Assembly (NCBI RefSeq): GCF_021341665.1
Contig: NZ_JAJTTH010000001.1
Coordinates: forward strand, 1,010,525 to 1,074,524
Source: Pseudomonas sp. Au-Pse12
GTDB taxonomy: Bacteria > Pseudomonadota > Gammaproteobacteria > Pseudomonadales > Pseudomonadaceae
Length of the DNA: 64,000 nt
Direction: 5' to 3'
Made by a program: the position numbers and the translations under genes. Shown in pieces: positions 9,701 to 19,485 of the stretch; within the stretch, counting starts at the first letter, position 1, and every line of letters starts with the position of its first letter. The notes under the pieces were generated by a model, which searched no databases, was not told the DNA's origin, and saw only the letters and a list, made by a program, of their open reading frames with translations.

Positions 9701-12700
9701 CTCGAAGTAGCTGTTCACGTCGTTGAGCACCGTGGTGCCGTTACCGGGTGCCTTGGCCTGGTTATAAGGGGTGCCCGCCGCACTGGCCAGCGATGAACTG
9801 CCGGCGGTATAGACCCCGTACAGCGAATCCATGCTCAGGTTGCCGGCGCTCAGCAACTCAAGGTCGCCGGTGCCGGTGCGAATCACACTGAAACGGGTGC
9901 TCGAAGGGGTTGCCGCGTACTCCTTGTTGGCCATGGCCTTGCAATAGCTGGCGTTGTCCTTGCAGAAGGAATCGACCGAAGGCTGCCCCAGATCGGCCAG
10001 CATCTTCTCATCGATGGGGTCCCCCGCCTTGACCACTATCCCGGCCCCGGCCAGGTCGTCCACAGCCTGCTGGGTCCAGGCATAGCTGGCCTTGACCGCG
10101 CAGTAACTCGGGTTGTCCGAGCAGAATTGGTCGATGGAGGTTTGCCCCAGATCGATCAGAAACTGCTCATCGATCGGATCCCCGGCCTTGACCACGATGT
10201 CCGACGCGGCCAGTTCGTCCACCGCTTGCTGAGTCCAGATCCGCACGCTCTTGGAGGGCAGTTCCTTGGCGAACATACCGTAGTGATTGTCCGCCAGATG
10301 CAGGTCGCCGGTGCGCGAATTGGCCTGCAGGATACGGCTGTCCGCAGCGTCGGTATCGGCCCCGGCCACCAGGCGCAGCGACCAGGACTGCGAACCCTCG
10401 GCCAGCATCGGCGCAATGGCCCAGAGCTTGTTGGCGCGCCCGGCCACCTCCGGCCGCAGCTGCACCGACTCGACGCCCGCCGGCAGCTTGACATGGGTAC
10501 CGGCAGGAATCAGCGCGCCCTTGGGCAGTGGCTTGATGCCGTCAAGCAGCAACAGTTCCTTGTCAGCAAGCTTGGGCAGTTCCACGCCCTTGGGCCAGGT
10601 CAGGGATTTGACCCGAGTCTCCTGGCCCAACAGGCTACCGGCTTCCAGCTGGGTCCCGGCAATCAGGGTCTGGGCCTCGCTAAGCAGGGTCCCGGCGGCG
10701 AACAGCAGGTTGCCTGCGGCATCGCGCACCGCGGCTGCCAGCACAGTACCCGCCGGCAGGGTCAGGCTCTGGTCGAGTTGTACAGTCACCGGCAGGCGGG
10801 TGCCCGCCGCCAGGGTCAAGCCCTTGATCGGCAAGTCGTAGTTGAGGGTGGTACCGCTGGGGAAGCTGGTGCCATCGGCCAGGGTCACCCCGGTGCCCGG
10901 CACTATGATGTTGCCGCCGCTGAAGTCCACGCCCGGCAACAGCACCCAGCCCTTGTCGTCTGCGGTCGGCGGTGGCGGTGCGAAACCATCGTTGATACTG
11001 CCGTAGATATTCAGGTCGCCACCGGCGCGCAGGGTCAGGCTACCGACCTCGCCGGAGCCATACACCGAAGTCACCTTGCTATGAGGGTTGAGGCTGGCAT
11101 AGCGATACTCGGACAGGTCCAGGTCGCCCTGCACCACCAGGTCGCCATCCGCGGTCTTGCTGACGATCTCGACCCCGGGCCGCAGGTGCAAGGCATCGGC
11201 GTAGGTGGCGTTGTTCAGACCGGCCAGCTTGTTCTGCAGCAGGTCGTTGTTCTGCAGGGCGGCGTCAATGAACGCGGTGCTCAGGTCATGCTTCTTCTTC
11301 AGGTAGTCCTGGGTGATTTCCTGGTAAGGGCGACCGCTGACGGCATCGTTCTTCTCCGGCGCATCGTTGTAGCTGACCATGCCGTTGACCGCGATCGAAC
11401 GCGCGCCCTGGATATCCAGTCGACCACGAGCATCGATGTCGATGTCGTTGCTGCTACCGTCCGGCTTGAACAGCCGAGGCGCATTCAGCTCCAGGGTGCC
11501 GCGGCTGCGACCGTCGTTCTGCCCGGCGGCGCTACCCACTGCCACATCGGTGCCATGGCGCAGGTCGATACGCACGCCATCGGCCAAGGTCAACTGGCCC
11601 TTGCCGGAACCCAGGACCACAGTGGCGCGGTTCGGCGAATCGATGATCTTGCCGTAGCTGTCCACCCGCAGTTGGCTGCCATGGGCATCGAGCACCGCGC
11701 CGCGATCCAGGGCCAGGCCGTTCTGCGCCGCCAGATTGATGCTGCCGACCCGCTCGCCACTGGCGTCCACCAGGCCAGTGACCCGCAGGCGGCCGTTATC
11801 CAGCGAGACATTGATGCTGTTGGCCTTGACCCCGTTGCCGATGGTCAAATCGCCCTGCTTGAGCTGGAAGCTGCGCGCGCCATATACCTGGCCCTGGTTG
11901 AGGCGCTGGTTGAGGGCGGCGAACTGCTCGTCCAGGGTGCCGCTGGCACCCAGGCGCTGGGCCTGGATTTCCACCGCGCCGCCCAGGTACGGCACCCGGG
12001 TGCCGCCGGCATCGTAATAGCCACTGCTGGCACCGAGGATCTTGCCCGCCAGCTCCACCAGCCCGGCGTTGCCGTCCACGGCCACCGCCCGCAGCTTGCC
12101 GGCCTGATTGTGGCTGGCCGACAGGTCGATGCTCGACCCCGCCGCCTGCAGCACATTGCCGGCGCGGCTCTGCAACAGCACCTCGCCACCGGCGCCGTAG
12201 CGGGTCAGGTCGTTGAAGGCGATGGCGCGGCCCGCCACATCGATCAGCGCGGCATCGGTCAGTTGCACATCGCCGCGGGCATCCAGGGTCACCTTGCCGC
12301 TGGGCAGCACTACGGCGCTGGCCAAACGAATGCTGTCGCCCTGCAGGGACAGTTCCGCGCCATAGCCCTTGGCCTCGCCACGAGGGCCGGCGGTGGCGCT
12401 GATATCGATGGCGCCACCGGCGCTGATGCGATTCACCGAGCCGGCCTCGCCGGTCAGCAGCGGGCTGCGGATATTCAGGTTGCCGCCGCTGTAGGCAAAG
12501 CCCTTGAGCGGGTCATAGGCGCCCTGGCTCTGGTACACCGAGAGGCTGCCCTTGTGATTGGCGGTGATGCGCTGGCTGGCATTCAGGTTGACGTTGGCAA
12601 AGCCCAGGGCCAGGCGATCGAAACTCTTGGTGGTGCTGGGCTGGGCGAAAGCGCCATAGCCGAACTCGATGCGCTCGGCATTGATCTCCAAACGTCCGCT

Positions 12701-15700
12701 GCCGGTACCGGCACCACCGGCCACCACCGCCCCGGCCGGGGTTGTGGCGCCCTGCCAGATCAGGTTGGCGGTGTGGATGCTGGCCACATCATTGGCGCCA
12801 CCCGCGCCGTAGATCGCCGGAGTGGAGAGCATCAGGTTGTTCAGCAGCGACTTGCCGGTGACCGGATCATAGGTGTCCAGGCTGGCGCTGCCATAGAAGT
12901 TGAAGCCGTCCCGGGCCGAGAGCTGCAGGGTTTCCAGGGCCGGGGCGCCGAACTGGGTATCGCCGCGCAGCAGGCGCTCCAGCAACTGCTGGTTCAGGGT
13001 CATGCCGCCAGGCAGGCGATTGGCCGCAGCCGCGGCCGCCAGGGCCTCAGGGCTACCGACGTTGATGTTCTTCAGCCCCAGATTCAAGTGGCGGGTACCG
13101 TAGCGCACCTGGTCACCCAGTTCGAAGGCGCCTCCGGTCAAGGCGACGATGCTGCCCTCGGAGTACAGCGCGCTCTGCCCGCTGCACGGGGCGCTGCTGC
13201 ACCCGCCTATGATGATGCCATCAGTGGTCTTCGATCCCGATAGCGGGGTACTGATCACATTCAGCAAACCGTTGGATACCGCGAGCATATTTGCAGCTTT
13301 GTAGATAAAACCATCAGCAGCGTCATAGCTGGCCTTGCCCTTGCCGATGGTGTTGATCGAAGCCCCCTGCTCCACAAGGATTGCCCCGCCTCCTGTCACC
13401 AGGAATACCTCAGGCGCCGCCAGGCTCGCCCCAGCGCGCAAGGTGATGGAGCCCCGTGTCAAGTAAGCGCCCTCATCAAATGAGATGTAGTTGCCACCCT
13501 GCCCATAAGTGAGAGAGCCCAAGCCGCCGATGACCAGGCTTGTGGCACCTAGGGCATTGAGGCTGTCCGCCCTCAGGGTCACACCCTTGAACCCATCGCT
13601 GGCCGACTTGCCGGCTGCCACCACCTCGATGCTTGTGGAACCGGGGCTCAGCACTGCGACTGTGCCTCCGTAACCTCCGGCTGCGGCCTTGAAGCGACCG
13701 ATGCCCGCAAAGGAAAATGCATCGGCTCCAGCGCCCTCTCGTAGCGCCAGCTCAAGGGTCTTGGCGTCCACCTCGAGCATCGGCCGTGGTACGCCAAGCC
13801 TGGCCGCATCGGCCCTCGCAAACTGCGCATAAGTGGTTTCGTTGTACTGCGAGTAGCGACGCAAGGTGTCGGCCGACGTCAGGATCAGCTGGCTGGCGAC
13901 GTTGTTGCTGATCCCGGTATGGGCGATCGACAGACGCCCGGCGGTGGACCAGGAACCATTGCGCAACTGCTGGGTGCTGCCTTCGCTACCCAGCCCGGCC
14001 AGGCCGTTGATCTCCACGCGGAAGGCCCCCGGCATCAGCGCATAGGTGGATGGCATCAGGGTATAGGTGCCCGCCGCCAGCCCCGGTACCCCGGCGCCGA
14101 TAGTGATCTGCTGGCCGATCAGCGGGTCCACTGCACCGCCCTCCGGCGCCACCGGCGCATAGCCCGGCTGCACCCCGGGGACGATGGCGTAGATCGGGTT
14201 GGTGCCCAGGCCCGGCAGGATCAGGCCGCCATTGGCGCCGATCTGCACCAGCGGGTTGTAGCGAGCATCCGTGGAACCGCCGCGCCCGGAGATAAACCCG
14301 GCCCCCAGCAGCTCGCCGCCGCCGGAAAGATCCACCGTGGCCTCGGGGAGCACCGCCACCGACTTGCCCCCCAAAATCACCCCGATGCTCAAATCGCTGT
14401 TGGCGTCGGCATGTGCCCCCTGGCCAATGAGTTTCACGGTCTTGCCGTTGTACTTGTAGACCTGGCCATCGACGGTGCCGCCATAGGGCAGCACCAGGCC
14501 CTTGCCACTGACCGAAGTCAGGCTGCCGGGCAACAGCTCCACCTTGCTGGCGCCCAGGTTGCCGATCTCGATCAGGCCCAGGGGCGCACGCAGCACCCCA
14601 CCCTGGTTGATGGTGGCCGCGCCCAATTGCAGGCGGCCGAACGCCGAGTAAGGCACGGCCGAATCGGTGCTGCCGGTGCGGCCAATGGTCAGGGTCCGCG
14701 CCGGGTTGAAATCCATGGTGGTGCCGACAGGTTCGCTCAGGTAACCGGCGATCACCCGCGCCCCGACCTCGGTGCCCGGATACAACTGCGCCGCCCGCAG
14801 GGTCATATCACCCTGGGTCAGCAACTGGGTGCTGATGCCCTTGGCGATCACATCGGCGCCGGCCCCGGCGAGGAAGCGCAGGTCGCCCTGGCTGCTCAGT
14901 TGTACATGATCGAAACCACGACGCTCCACATCCACCAGACTGATATCGGCCTGGCGCAGGCTGCCCTTGCTGCCGAATACCACATTGCCGCGCACATCGA
15001 TCAGGTTGCCGCTGGCATGGAACTGCGCCTGGGTAGCGCGCGGCGACGGCGTGCCGGTAGACACCGGGCGCACGTACTGGTCCTTGGCCTCCAGCGGCGC
15101 GAGCATCCCCGCCAGCAGCAGATACGGCGCCGAGAGATTGACCCGGGTATTGGCCGCGGCGCTGTCGCTCAGGTTCAGCGCGCCACTGTACAGGCGCAGG
15201 CTCTGGCCCATATTCAGCGAGACATCGCCATCGAAGCTCAGCAGGCCGTTGCTCAGCAGCGCCAGGTTGTCGAAACCACCGGCAGTGACCTGATCCACCC
15301 CCAGGCGGCCATGGCCATATTCCAGACTGGTGGCCGCGGCCTCGGGGCTGCCCGCCAGACTGTTGCCCTGGTGGATCTGGCTGAGTACCAGCTCCCGGGC
15401 CTTGAGCACCCGATCGTTGACGGCGTTCTTGATGTAGTACGGGCTTTCCAGGGCCAGGGACAAGGTCCCCCCCGCCGCGCCCGCACCACCGGCCCGGGCG
15501 ACGAAGCTGCCGTCCAGGTACAGGCCGTTATTGGAAGCGAAGCTGATGCTGCCGCCATTGCTGGCCACCTGCAGCCGCCCCTGGCCGGGAATATCCAGTG
15601 CCGCCTGGGCGCCGGAAGCGTCCAGGCGGGCACCGTCGCGCACCACCACAAACAGGTCGCTGGCCTTGGCGATACCGGTGGCCAGGTCGATCTCGCCGCC

Positions 15701-18700
15701 GATGCTGATCTTGCCGCCATCGCGCACCTGGCCATAGCTGCGGCCACGATTGTCCACCGCGCTGACGGCGCGGGCCGCGACATCGATCAGTGCCTGCTCG
15801 CCGACCCAGATCGAACGCCCGTGGCCGGCGGCATTGGCCGCCTCGGAGCTGGCCACCGTCAGGCCACCCAGGCTGACGCTGCCACCCCAGGCATTGAGGG
15901 TGCCGTTCATGGTCAACTGGCCAACGCTGCGCAGATTGATGGCCTGCCCCGGATCGACATTGATCACCGCGCCCTGGCCCACCGTCAGCGCAGTGCTGGC
16001 CAGTTGCGCGGCCGTGGAGTACTGGTTGCCGGCAGTCAGGGTCAGCCCGGCGCCGCGACGCTGGGTCAGCACGCCCTTGGCCGCGTCCTGCTGATACAGC
16101 TCCGGCTGCCAGGTTTCCAGCACGCTGTCCGCAGCACTGCCACTGGCGGCATTGCCGGCCTGGGCGCCAATACGATAGACCGGCATCGTCACATCGACCC
16201 GGGCACCATCGGCCACCTTCAGCCCTTCATTGCCGGTGATGTCGTAGGCAGCAAAGCCCTTGTTGAAGAAGTCCCCAGCCAATTGCAGGGTACCGGCCTC
16301 GGGCGCGGTAGAGCTGGCGCCGATCAGCACCTTGTGCGCCTGCAGGGCCAGGGTGCCACCGCCATTGACCCCGTAGCCGCGCAACTGGCCATTGAGGTCG
16401 AGCTTGCCATCGGCCGCCAGGGTCGCGTCGCCGCCCTTGCCGCCGCTGAGCTTGCCGTCGTAGCCGATGCTGGCCCCGGAACCCACATCCACCAGGCTGC
16501 CGCTGGCCAGGTTGAGATCGCCGCTGCTGCGCAGCGACACCTTGCCGCCATTGATAAAGGCCAGGCCACTGTTGTCCTGAGGGTTTAATGCCAGGTTGCT
16601 CCAGCGCCCGGAAGCGTCCAGGCGCACCCCACTGGCCACATCGACCCGGGCCGACACACCGCCGGGCGCGAAAATCACGTCGCCGACCGCAAAGTTGCGG
16701 TTCACGTCCACCTGCTTGAGCACGTTGCCGGCGTTGATGCTGCCGCCATGGGCCGTGAGGTTGGCGTTGATCTTGACCTGGGGCCCGAACAGGGTGATAT
16801 CGCCGCCGTCGGCCACCTGCAGCGCGCCGTTGACCTGGATCTGCTGCCGGGCGCCAACCTTGATCGCCCCCAGCTGGAAGCCGTTGAGCTGGTCGCTGTC
16901 GAGCACCAGCTGGCCCTGGCGGTTGGCCGGCAGGGCTGTGGCGAGGTCCAGGCCGTCGGCGATCTTCTGCTGGTTGCCTTCGATCAACACCTGATCGGTG
17001 ACCGGGTTCAGGGCATAACCCAAGGTGCCGCTGCTCTTGTTGTAGATCGGCGTGTAGCTGCCGATGATCAGCTGTGCGCGCTGGGCCGCGGCCTTGTGCG
17101 ACTGCTGGTAGCCGTCGAGCTTGACGTTGGGCGCCTGGGTCTGGCGATCACCCTTGAACACCTCGCTGATCAACTGCCCTTCGAGCACCGCGTTGCCGGT
17201 GCCGATTACCAGCTTGCCGGCGTCGCGGCCGACGGTATAGCCGGCCTCGTAGCGCTGCTGCTGGGCGATCAGCGGGTTGTAGTAGTAGTCGGTGCGGCCC
17301 CAGCGCGGGCTGCTGTCCACATAACCCTTGTAGATGCCGGTATAGAGCAGGTCCCCCGGCGCGCGGGAGAGTTCGTACAGGCGCCCGTCGGCGCCCTTGA
17401 GCCAGGTCTGGCGGATATAACCGGCCTGCACATCGACAGTACCGCCGGAGAGGTTCAACTGCGCACCGGACTGGGTCACCACATCCTTGCCGGTAAAGGT
17501 CAGGGTGCCGCCCTGGGCCATCCACTCGCCGATATTGTGGCCCTGGGTGCCCAGGTAGCCGCCCACTTCCAGCAGGCCGCCGGCGGTGTACCAGCGGTCG
17601 GTGGCGTAGCCGTTGGTGCCGGCCGGGACGAAGATCAATTCGCGCAGGTCGACCCACACATCGTTGTTGATCAGCTTGCCGCTGTCGCGGTTGCCCGCCG
17701 AATCGCGCTGCTCGTTGCCCTGGACATTGATCTTGATGTTGTTGGCTTCCATCGCCACCTTGACCCCGACGGCGCCGGACACATCGATTACCGCGCCGTC
17801 GCGCACCAGGCTGCGCTGCCCGGCGCTGACCGCCACCTGGCCGCCCGTGGCCAGGGTGATGGAGCCTTTCTGGAAGTCCACGGTGCCGCCGCTGACGATC
17901 TCCACCCGCGACTGGTCAGTGCGATCGGCCACGCTGCTCAGGTTGTTGAACTGGCCGGTGATCAGGTTGGTCGGGGTGCCGTCGAGGTTGTTCAGGCCAT
18001 TGTTGCGTTGGCTGTCCAGGGCGGTGCTGCCGCTGCTGTCGAGCAGGATCGCGGTGGTACTGCCCTGCCCCAGGGTCACGCTGCCCGTGCTGTCGCTGGC
18101 GGAATTGAGCAGGTGGATGGTGCCGCGGGTGTCCACCGAGGTGCTGGCCAGGGCCACGCCGTTCTGCGCCACCTGGTGCCCGGTCAGGGTGATATCGCCG
18201 CTTGCGGCCATGATCAGGCCGCTGTTGCTGACCGTACCGGCGCTGCTGCCGGCCTTCAGCGAAGTGGCCACTTCATTGCCGCGGGTGGTGGAACGCTGGT
18301 TGCCGTCGGTGCCGACACCGCGGCGGATATAGAAACTGTCGCCGGCGGCCAGGGTGGTCTGGCCCCTGGCGGTGACGATGGTGCCGGCGTTCTCCACCTC
18401 CGCCCCCAGCAGCAAGGCATAGCCGCCAGAGTCGGTGGACTTGGCCGGGGCATGGGTCTGGATCAGCGCCCCGCGCTGCACCTGGACCTTGCCCAGCGCA
18501 TCGGTGAAGGTCGGCTGGGTGCCGTTGGCGTCCACATAGAGCCCGCGCTGGGTGAACTGCTGGTCGCTGATGGTGGCCGCGGCCGCCACCAGGTTGCGCA
18601 CATTGACCTGGCTGGTGCCGCTGAAGATCACCCCGTTGCGGTTCATGATCATCACGGTGCCGGCGCCCTTGATCTGGCCCTGGATCTCGCTCGGCCGGCC

Positions 18701-19288
18701 ATTGGGGTCGTTGACCTTGTTCAGCAGTGCCCAGTTGGACTGCTGCTGGAAGTCCACCGTGGTGTTGCGCCCGACGTTGAAGGTTTCCCAGTTGAGAATG
18801 GCCTTGTCGGCAGTCTGCTCGATGGTCACCGTGGTCTTGCCGCCGGACTGGCTCTGCACCGGCCCCTTGGCGTTGATCCAGCCCTGGGTCAGGCTGTTGT
18901 CGACCTTGAGCCCGCCCTGGCCAAGGCCGTCGGGGATGTTGCTGACGCTGCCGAACGCGGCCTGGCGCGCGGCGGCCTGGGCCGCCTGCTGAGCAGCAAT
19001 GGCGGCGACCGTGGAGTTGAGGTTGCTCAAGGAACGCTGCAACTGCTGATTGGCCCGGGTCTGCTGCGACAGCGGTGGAATCCCCGGCACCTGGCCGCCG
19101 GTGCGCGCGGCCGTGGCGGCCTGGGACGCGCCCTTGTCGGCGAACCAGCCGGAGCTGAAGGCCGTGGCGCCATGGGCGCTGCCCGCCATCATCAGCAGGG
19201 CAATGGCATGGGCCAGGGGCTTGAGCCGCAGGATCGGCGCCTGAGTGTCCAGGCCAGGGGTTTTAACCGGGGGTTTGCAGCGAACCAT
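6776..19288 (-). CDS. pdtA: Giant filamentous-haemagglutinin-type TpsA exoprotein (PdtA-like)
   Basis: Encodes 4170 residues. AAGGA lies about 9 nt before the ATG at 19288. The N-terminus has an extended basic region and a hydrophobic signal segment ending near AGSAHGATAF. Residues about 100-340 form the TPS secretion domain (NRNGVIFSGTSQVNVRNLVA). The rest is a very long beta-helix of Gly/Asn/Ser-rich repeats, with an atypical stretch near residues 2790-3120 made of xAGTxL units and a 53-residue tandem duplication. The last part resembles the C-terminus of DUF3739-type haemagglutinin-family proteins. Such proteins are exported by Sec and then through a TpsB outer-membrane pore. P. aeruginosa PdtA is almost the same length, is induced by phosphate depletion, and also sits beside hxc and DING genes. 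No TpsB gene is present in this window. The PdtA name rests on synteny and size. Confidence 0.88.
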   Translation of the reverse strand: MVRCKPPVKTPGLDTQAPILRLKPLAHAIALLMMAGSAHGATAFSSGWFADKGASQAATAARTGGQVPGIPPLSQQTRANQQLQRSLSNLNSTVAAIAAQQAAQAAARQAAFGSVSNIPDGLGQGGLKVDNSLTQGWINAKGPVQSQSGGKTTVTIEQTADKAILNWETFNVGRNTTVDFQQQSNWALLNKVNDPNGRPSEIQGQIKGAGTVMIMNRNGVIFSGTSQVNVRNLVAAAATISDQQFTQRGLYVDANGTQPTFTDALGKVQVQRGALIQTHAPAKSTDSGGYALLLGAEVENAGTIVTARGQTTLAAGDSFYIRRGVGTDGNQRSTTRGNEVATSLKAGSSAGTVSNSGLIMAASGDITLTGHQVAQNGVALASTSVDTRGTIHLLNSASDSTGSVTLGQGSTTAILLDSSGSTALDSQRNNGLNNLDGTPTNLITGQFNNLSSVADRTDQSRVEIVSGGTVDFQKGSITLATGGQVAVSAGQRSLVRDGAVIDVSGAVGVKVAMEANNIKINVQGNEQRDSAGNRDSGKLINNDVWVDLRELIFVPAGTNGYATDRWYTAGGLLEVGGYLGTQGHNIGEWMAQGGTLTFTGKDVVTQSGAQLNLSGGTVDVQAGYIRQTWLKGADGRLYELSRAPGDLLYTGIYKGYVDSSPRWGRTDYYYNPLIAQQQRYEAGYTVGRDAGKLVIGTGNAVLEGQLISEVFKGDRQTQAPNVKLDGYQQSHKAAAQRAQLIIGSYTPIYNKSSGTLGYALNPVTDQVLIEGNQQKIADGLDLATALPANRQGQLVLDSDQLNGFQLGAIKVGARQQIQVNGALQVADGGDITLFGPQVKINANLTAHGGSINAGNVLKQVDVNRNFAVGDVIFAPGGVSARVDVASGVRLDASGRWSNLALNPQDNSGLAFINGGKVSLRSSGDLNLASGSLVDVGSGASIGYDGKLSGGKGGDATLAADGKLDLNGQLRGYGVNGGGTLALQAHKVLIGASSTAPEAGTLQLAGDFFNKGFAAYDITGNEGLKVADGARVDVTMPVYRIGAQAGNAASGSAADSVLETWQPELYQQDAAKGVLTQRRGAGLTLTAGNQYSTAAQLASTALTVGQGAVINVDPGQAINLRSVGQLTMNGTLNAWGGSVSLGGLTVASSEAANAAGHGRSIWVGEQALIDVAARAVSAVDNRGRSYGQVRDGGKISIGGEIDLATGIAKASDLFVVVRDGARLDASGAQAALDIPGQGRLQVASNGGSISFASNNGLYLDGSFVARAGGAGAAGGTLSLALESPYYIKNAVNDRVLKARELVLSQIHQGNSLAGSPEAAATSLEYGHGRLGVDQVTAGGFDNLALLSNGLLSFDGDVSLNMGQSLRLYSGALNLSDSAAANTRVNLSAPYLLLAGMLAPLEAKDQYVRPVSTGTPSPRATQAQFHASGNLIDVRGNVVFGSKGSLRQADISLVDVERRGFDHVQLSSQGDLRFLAGAGADVIAKGISTQLLTQGDMTLRAAQLYPGTEVGARVIAGYLSEPVGTTMDFNPARTLTIGRTGSTDSAVPYSAFGRLQLGAATINQGGVLRAPLGLIEIGNLGASKVELLPGSLTSVSGKGLVLPYGGTVDGQVYKYNGKTVKLIGQGAHADANSDLSIGVILGGKSVAVLPEATVDLSGGGELLGAGFISGRGGSTDARYNPLVQIGANGGLILPGLGTNPIYAIVPGVQPGYAPVAPEGGAVDPLIGQQITIGAGVPGLAAGTYTLMPSTYALMPGAFRVEINGLAGLGSEGSTQQLRNGSWSTAGRLSIAHTGISNNVASQLILTSADTLRRYSQYNETTYAQFARADAARLGVPRPMLEVDAKTLELALREGAGADAFSFAGIGRFKAAAGGYGGTVAVLSPGSTSIEVVAAGKSASDGFKGVTLRADSLNALGATSLVIGGLGSLTYGQGGNYISFDEGAYLTRGSITLRAGASLAAPEVFLVTGGGAILVEQGASINTIGKGKASYDAADGFIYKAANMLAVSNGLLNVISTPLSGSKTTDGIIIGGCSSAPCSGQSALYSEGSIVALTGGAFELGDQVRYGTRHLNLGLKNINVGSPEALAAAAAANRLPGGMTLNQQLLERLLRGDTQFGAPALETLQLSARDGFNFYGSASLDTYDPVTGKSLLNNLMLSTPAIYGAGGANDVASIHTANLIWQGATTPAGAVVAGGAGTGSGRLEINAERIEFGYGAFAQPSTTKSFDRLALGFANVNLNASQRITANHKGSLSVYQSQGAYDPLKGFAYSGGNLNIRSPLLTGEAGSVNRISAGGAIDISATAGPRGEAKGYGAELSLQGDSIRLASAVVLPSGKVTLDARGDVQLTDAALIDVAGRAIAFNDLTRYGAGGEVLLQSRAGNVLQAAGSSIDLSASHNQAGKLRAVAVDGNAGLVELAGKILGASSGYYDAGGTRVPYLGGAVEIQAQRLGASGTLDEQFAALNQRLNQGQVYGARSFQLKQGDLTIGNGVKANSINVSLDNGRLRVTGLVDASGERVGSINLAAQNGLALDRGAVLDAHGSQLRVDSYGKIIDSPNRATVVLGSGKGQLTLADGVRIDLRHGTDVAVGSAAGQNDGRSRGTLELNAPRLFKPDGSSNDIDIDARGRLDIQGARSIAVNGMVSYNDAPEKNDAVSGRPYQEITQDYLKKKHDLSTAFIDAALQNNDLLQNKLAGLNNATYADALHLRPGVEIVSKTADGDLVVQGDLDLSEYRYASLNPHSKVTSVYGSGEVGSLTLRAGGDLNIYGSINDGFAPPPPTADDKGWVLLPGVDFSGGNIIVPGTGVTLADGTSFPSGTTLNYDLPIKGLTLAAGTRLPVTVQLDQSLTLPAGTVLAAAVRDAAGNLLFAAGTLLSEAQTLIAGTQLEAGSLLGQETRVKSLTWPKGVELPKLADKELLLLDGIKPLPKGALIPAGTHVKLPAGVESVQLRPEVAGRANKLWAIAPMLAEGSQSWSLRLVAGADTDAADSRILQANSRTGDLHLADNHYGMFAKELPSKSVRIWTQQAVDELAASDIVVKAGDPIDEQFLIDLGQTSIDQFCSDNPSYCAVKASYAWTQQAVDDLAGAGIVVKAGDPIDEKMLADLGQPSVDSFCKDNASYCKAMANKEYAATPSSTRFSVIRTGTGDLELLSAGNLSMDSLYGVYTAGSSSLASAAGTPYNQAKAPGNGTTVLNDVNSYFEKFVNGGSESLYRAWYPDGGGNLSLRVGGNLSGNVVDTSISAIGRPNPLDSGHDSTQVGNWLWRQGGGQSLPTAWWINFGSYTATKQADQMVGFTGFGTLGGGNLDIAVAGDAGVLNTLGGDADPAVNRRTQGLVLAVGSTGRVAADGSLQLTGGGDLRLQVGGRLNGASNLTRQSQVDGVLVNLRGHAQLLGGAAGSIDLHYGSLRDDHSSGESRAFDPLRATLARAAGGITLIPGDATFSLSTRGDLVLQGVVDPGRSALMNGYALNGVSGVGQSWFTLWTERTAIDLFSAGGNITPMMSLQETDLAVVYPSILRVTAASGSLYYGSAKTVGSLNNNRSTLVLAPSHSGQLQLLAGDSIYGGNLAITPSAAAPGSLATPFKPAFAAWTGWGGTLIAGASNLSSDANLVSTPGVYPLFAFGSPTASDAWGRNSEPARFYALEGDLLAVSSGRALTFNSSDPRLGQTRYEGSGAVWMMAGRDIVSSGIPMGASASGSDLYGKYDFTGNLFVHNNPSDISIVSAGRDILYSNFNVAGPGTLELTAGRNILMEDKVSVTSIGAVAPGDSRPGASIVMQAGVGPNGPDYRHFVDAYLDPASLAGGKVYKLYDGELAKWLAERFGFVGDSAQARAYYAALPAEQQRVFAREVYFAELKAAGREYNQEGGVRQGSYARGRAAIAALFPSTDVAGNPISYKGDITLFGGAGVHTNFGGNIQMLTPGGNQTFGIEGTAPPASAGVITQGAGDIQLYSLGSILLGQSRIMTTFGGSIMGWSAAGDINAGRGSKTTVIYTPPKRVYDHWGNVSLAPSVPSTGAGIATLNPIPEVPAGDIDLIAPLGTIDAGEAGIRVSGNVNIAALRVVNAANIQTQGKSSGVPVSATVNTGAMTSASAAGSAASQAAEDAARNQQAAAKQGRASIVTVEVLGFGSEPVQRQREEASRAPGYNPDSPVQVLGAGPLSDQARARLTDEERGQLTL
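9920..10237 (-). repeat. Tandem 159-bp duplication inside pdtA
   Basis: Two adjacent copies of about 53 codons share the pattern WTQQAVDxLA...IVVKAGDPIDE..., then a DLGQxSxDxFCxDNxSYC segment. The tryptophan codons lie at 10235-10237 and 10076-10078. Each copy carries two Cys, which are rare in the rest of this protein. Confidence 0.85.
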
Positions 19289-19485
19289 TACTACTCATCC
19301 TTTGTGATGACGCCCAGGGGTGCGCGACGCTGTACGACCCAGGGCGCGCGTCACTGCTTCAGGGGTTAGGCCGTTGGCGCGGGTCGCGACCGAACGGATG
19401 TCACGGAAAATTCATCTACGCGGTGTAGTGGCCGCGGCAATCGGCAATAGCGACTGACCGATTCCGCGACCGTGCCGGGGTGGCC

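Noticed and set aside
6626..19369. Several very long frames antisense to pdtA (e.g. 6626-8863, 10127-13243, 13919-16588, 16748-19369)
   Set aside because: They mirror the GC-rich repeat codons of pdtA, have no ribosome sites, and translate to low-complexity Ala/Gly/Arg/Gln/His protein. The minus frame has a signal peptide, TPS motifs and its own terminator.
19397..19414. ATGTCACGGAAAATTCAT as a Pho box for pdtA
   Set aside because: The second half is weak and the direct-repeat orientation points away from pdtA, which is on the minus strand.
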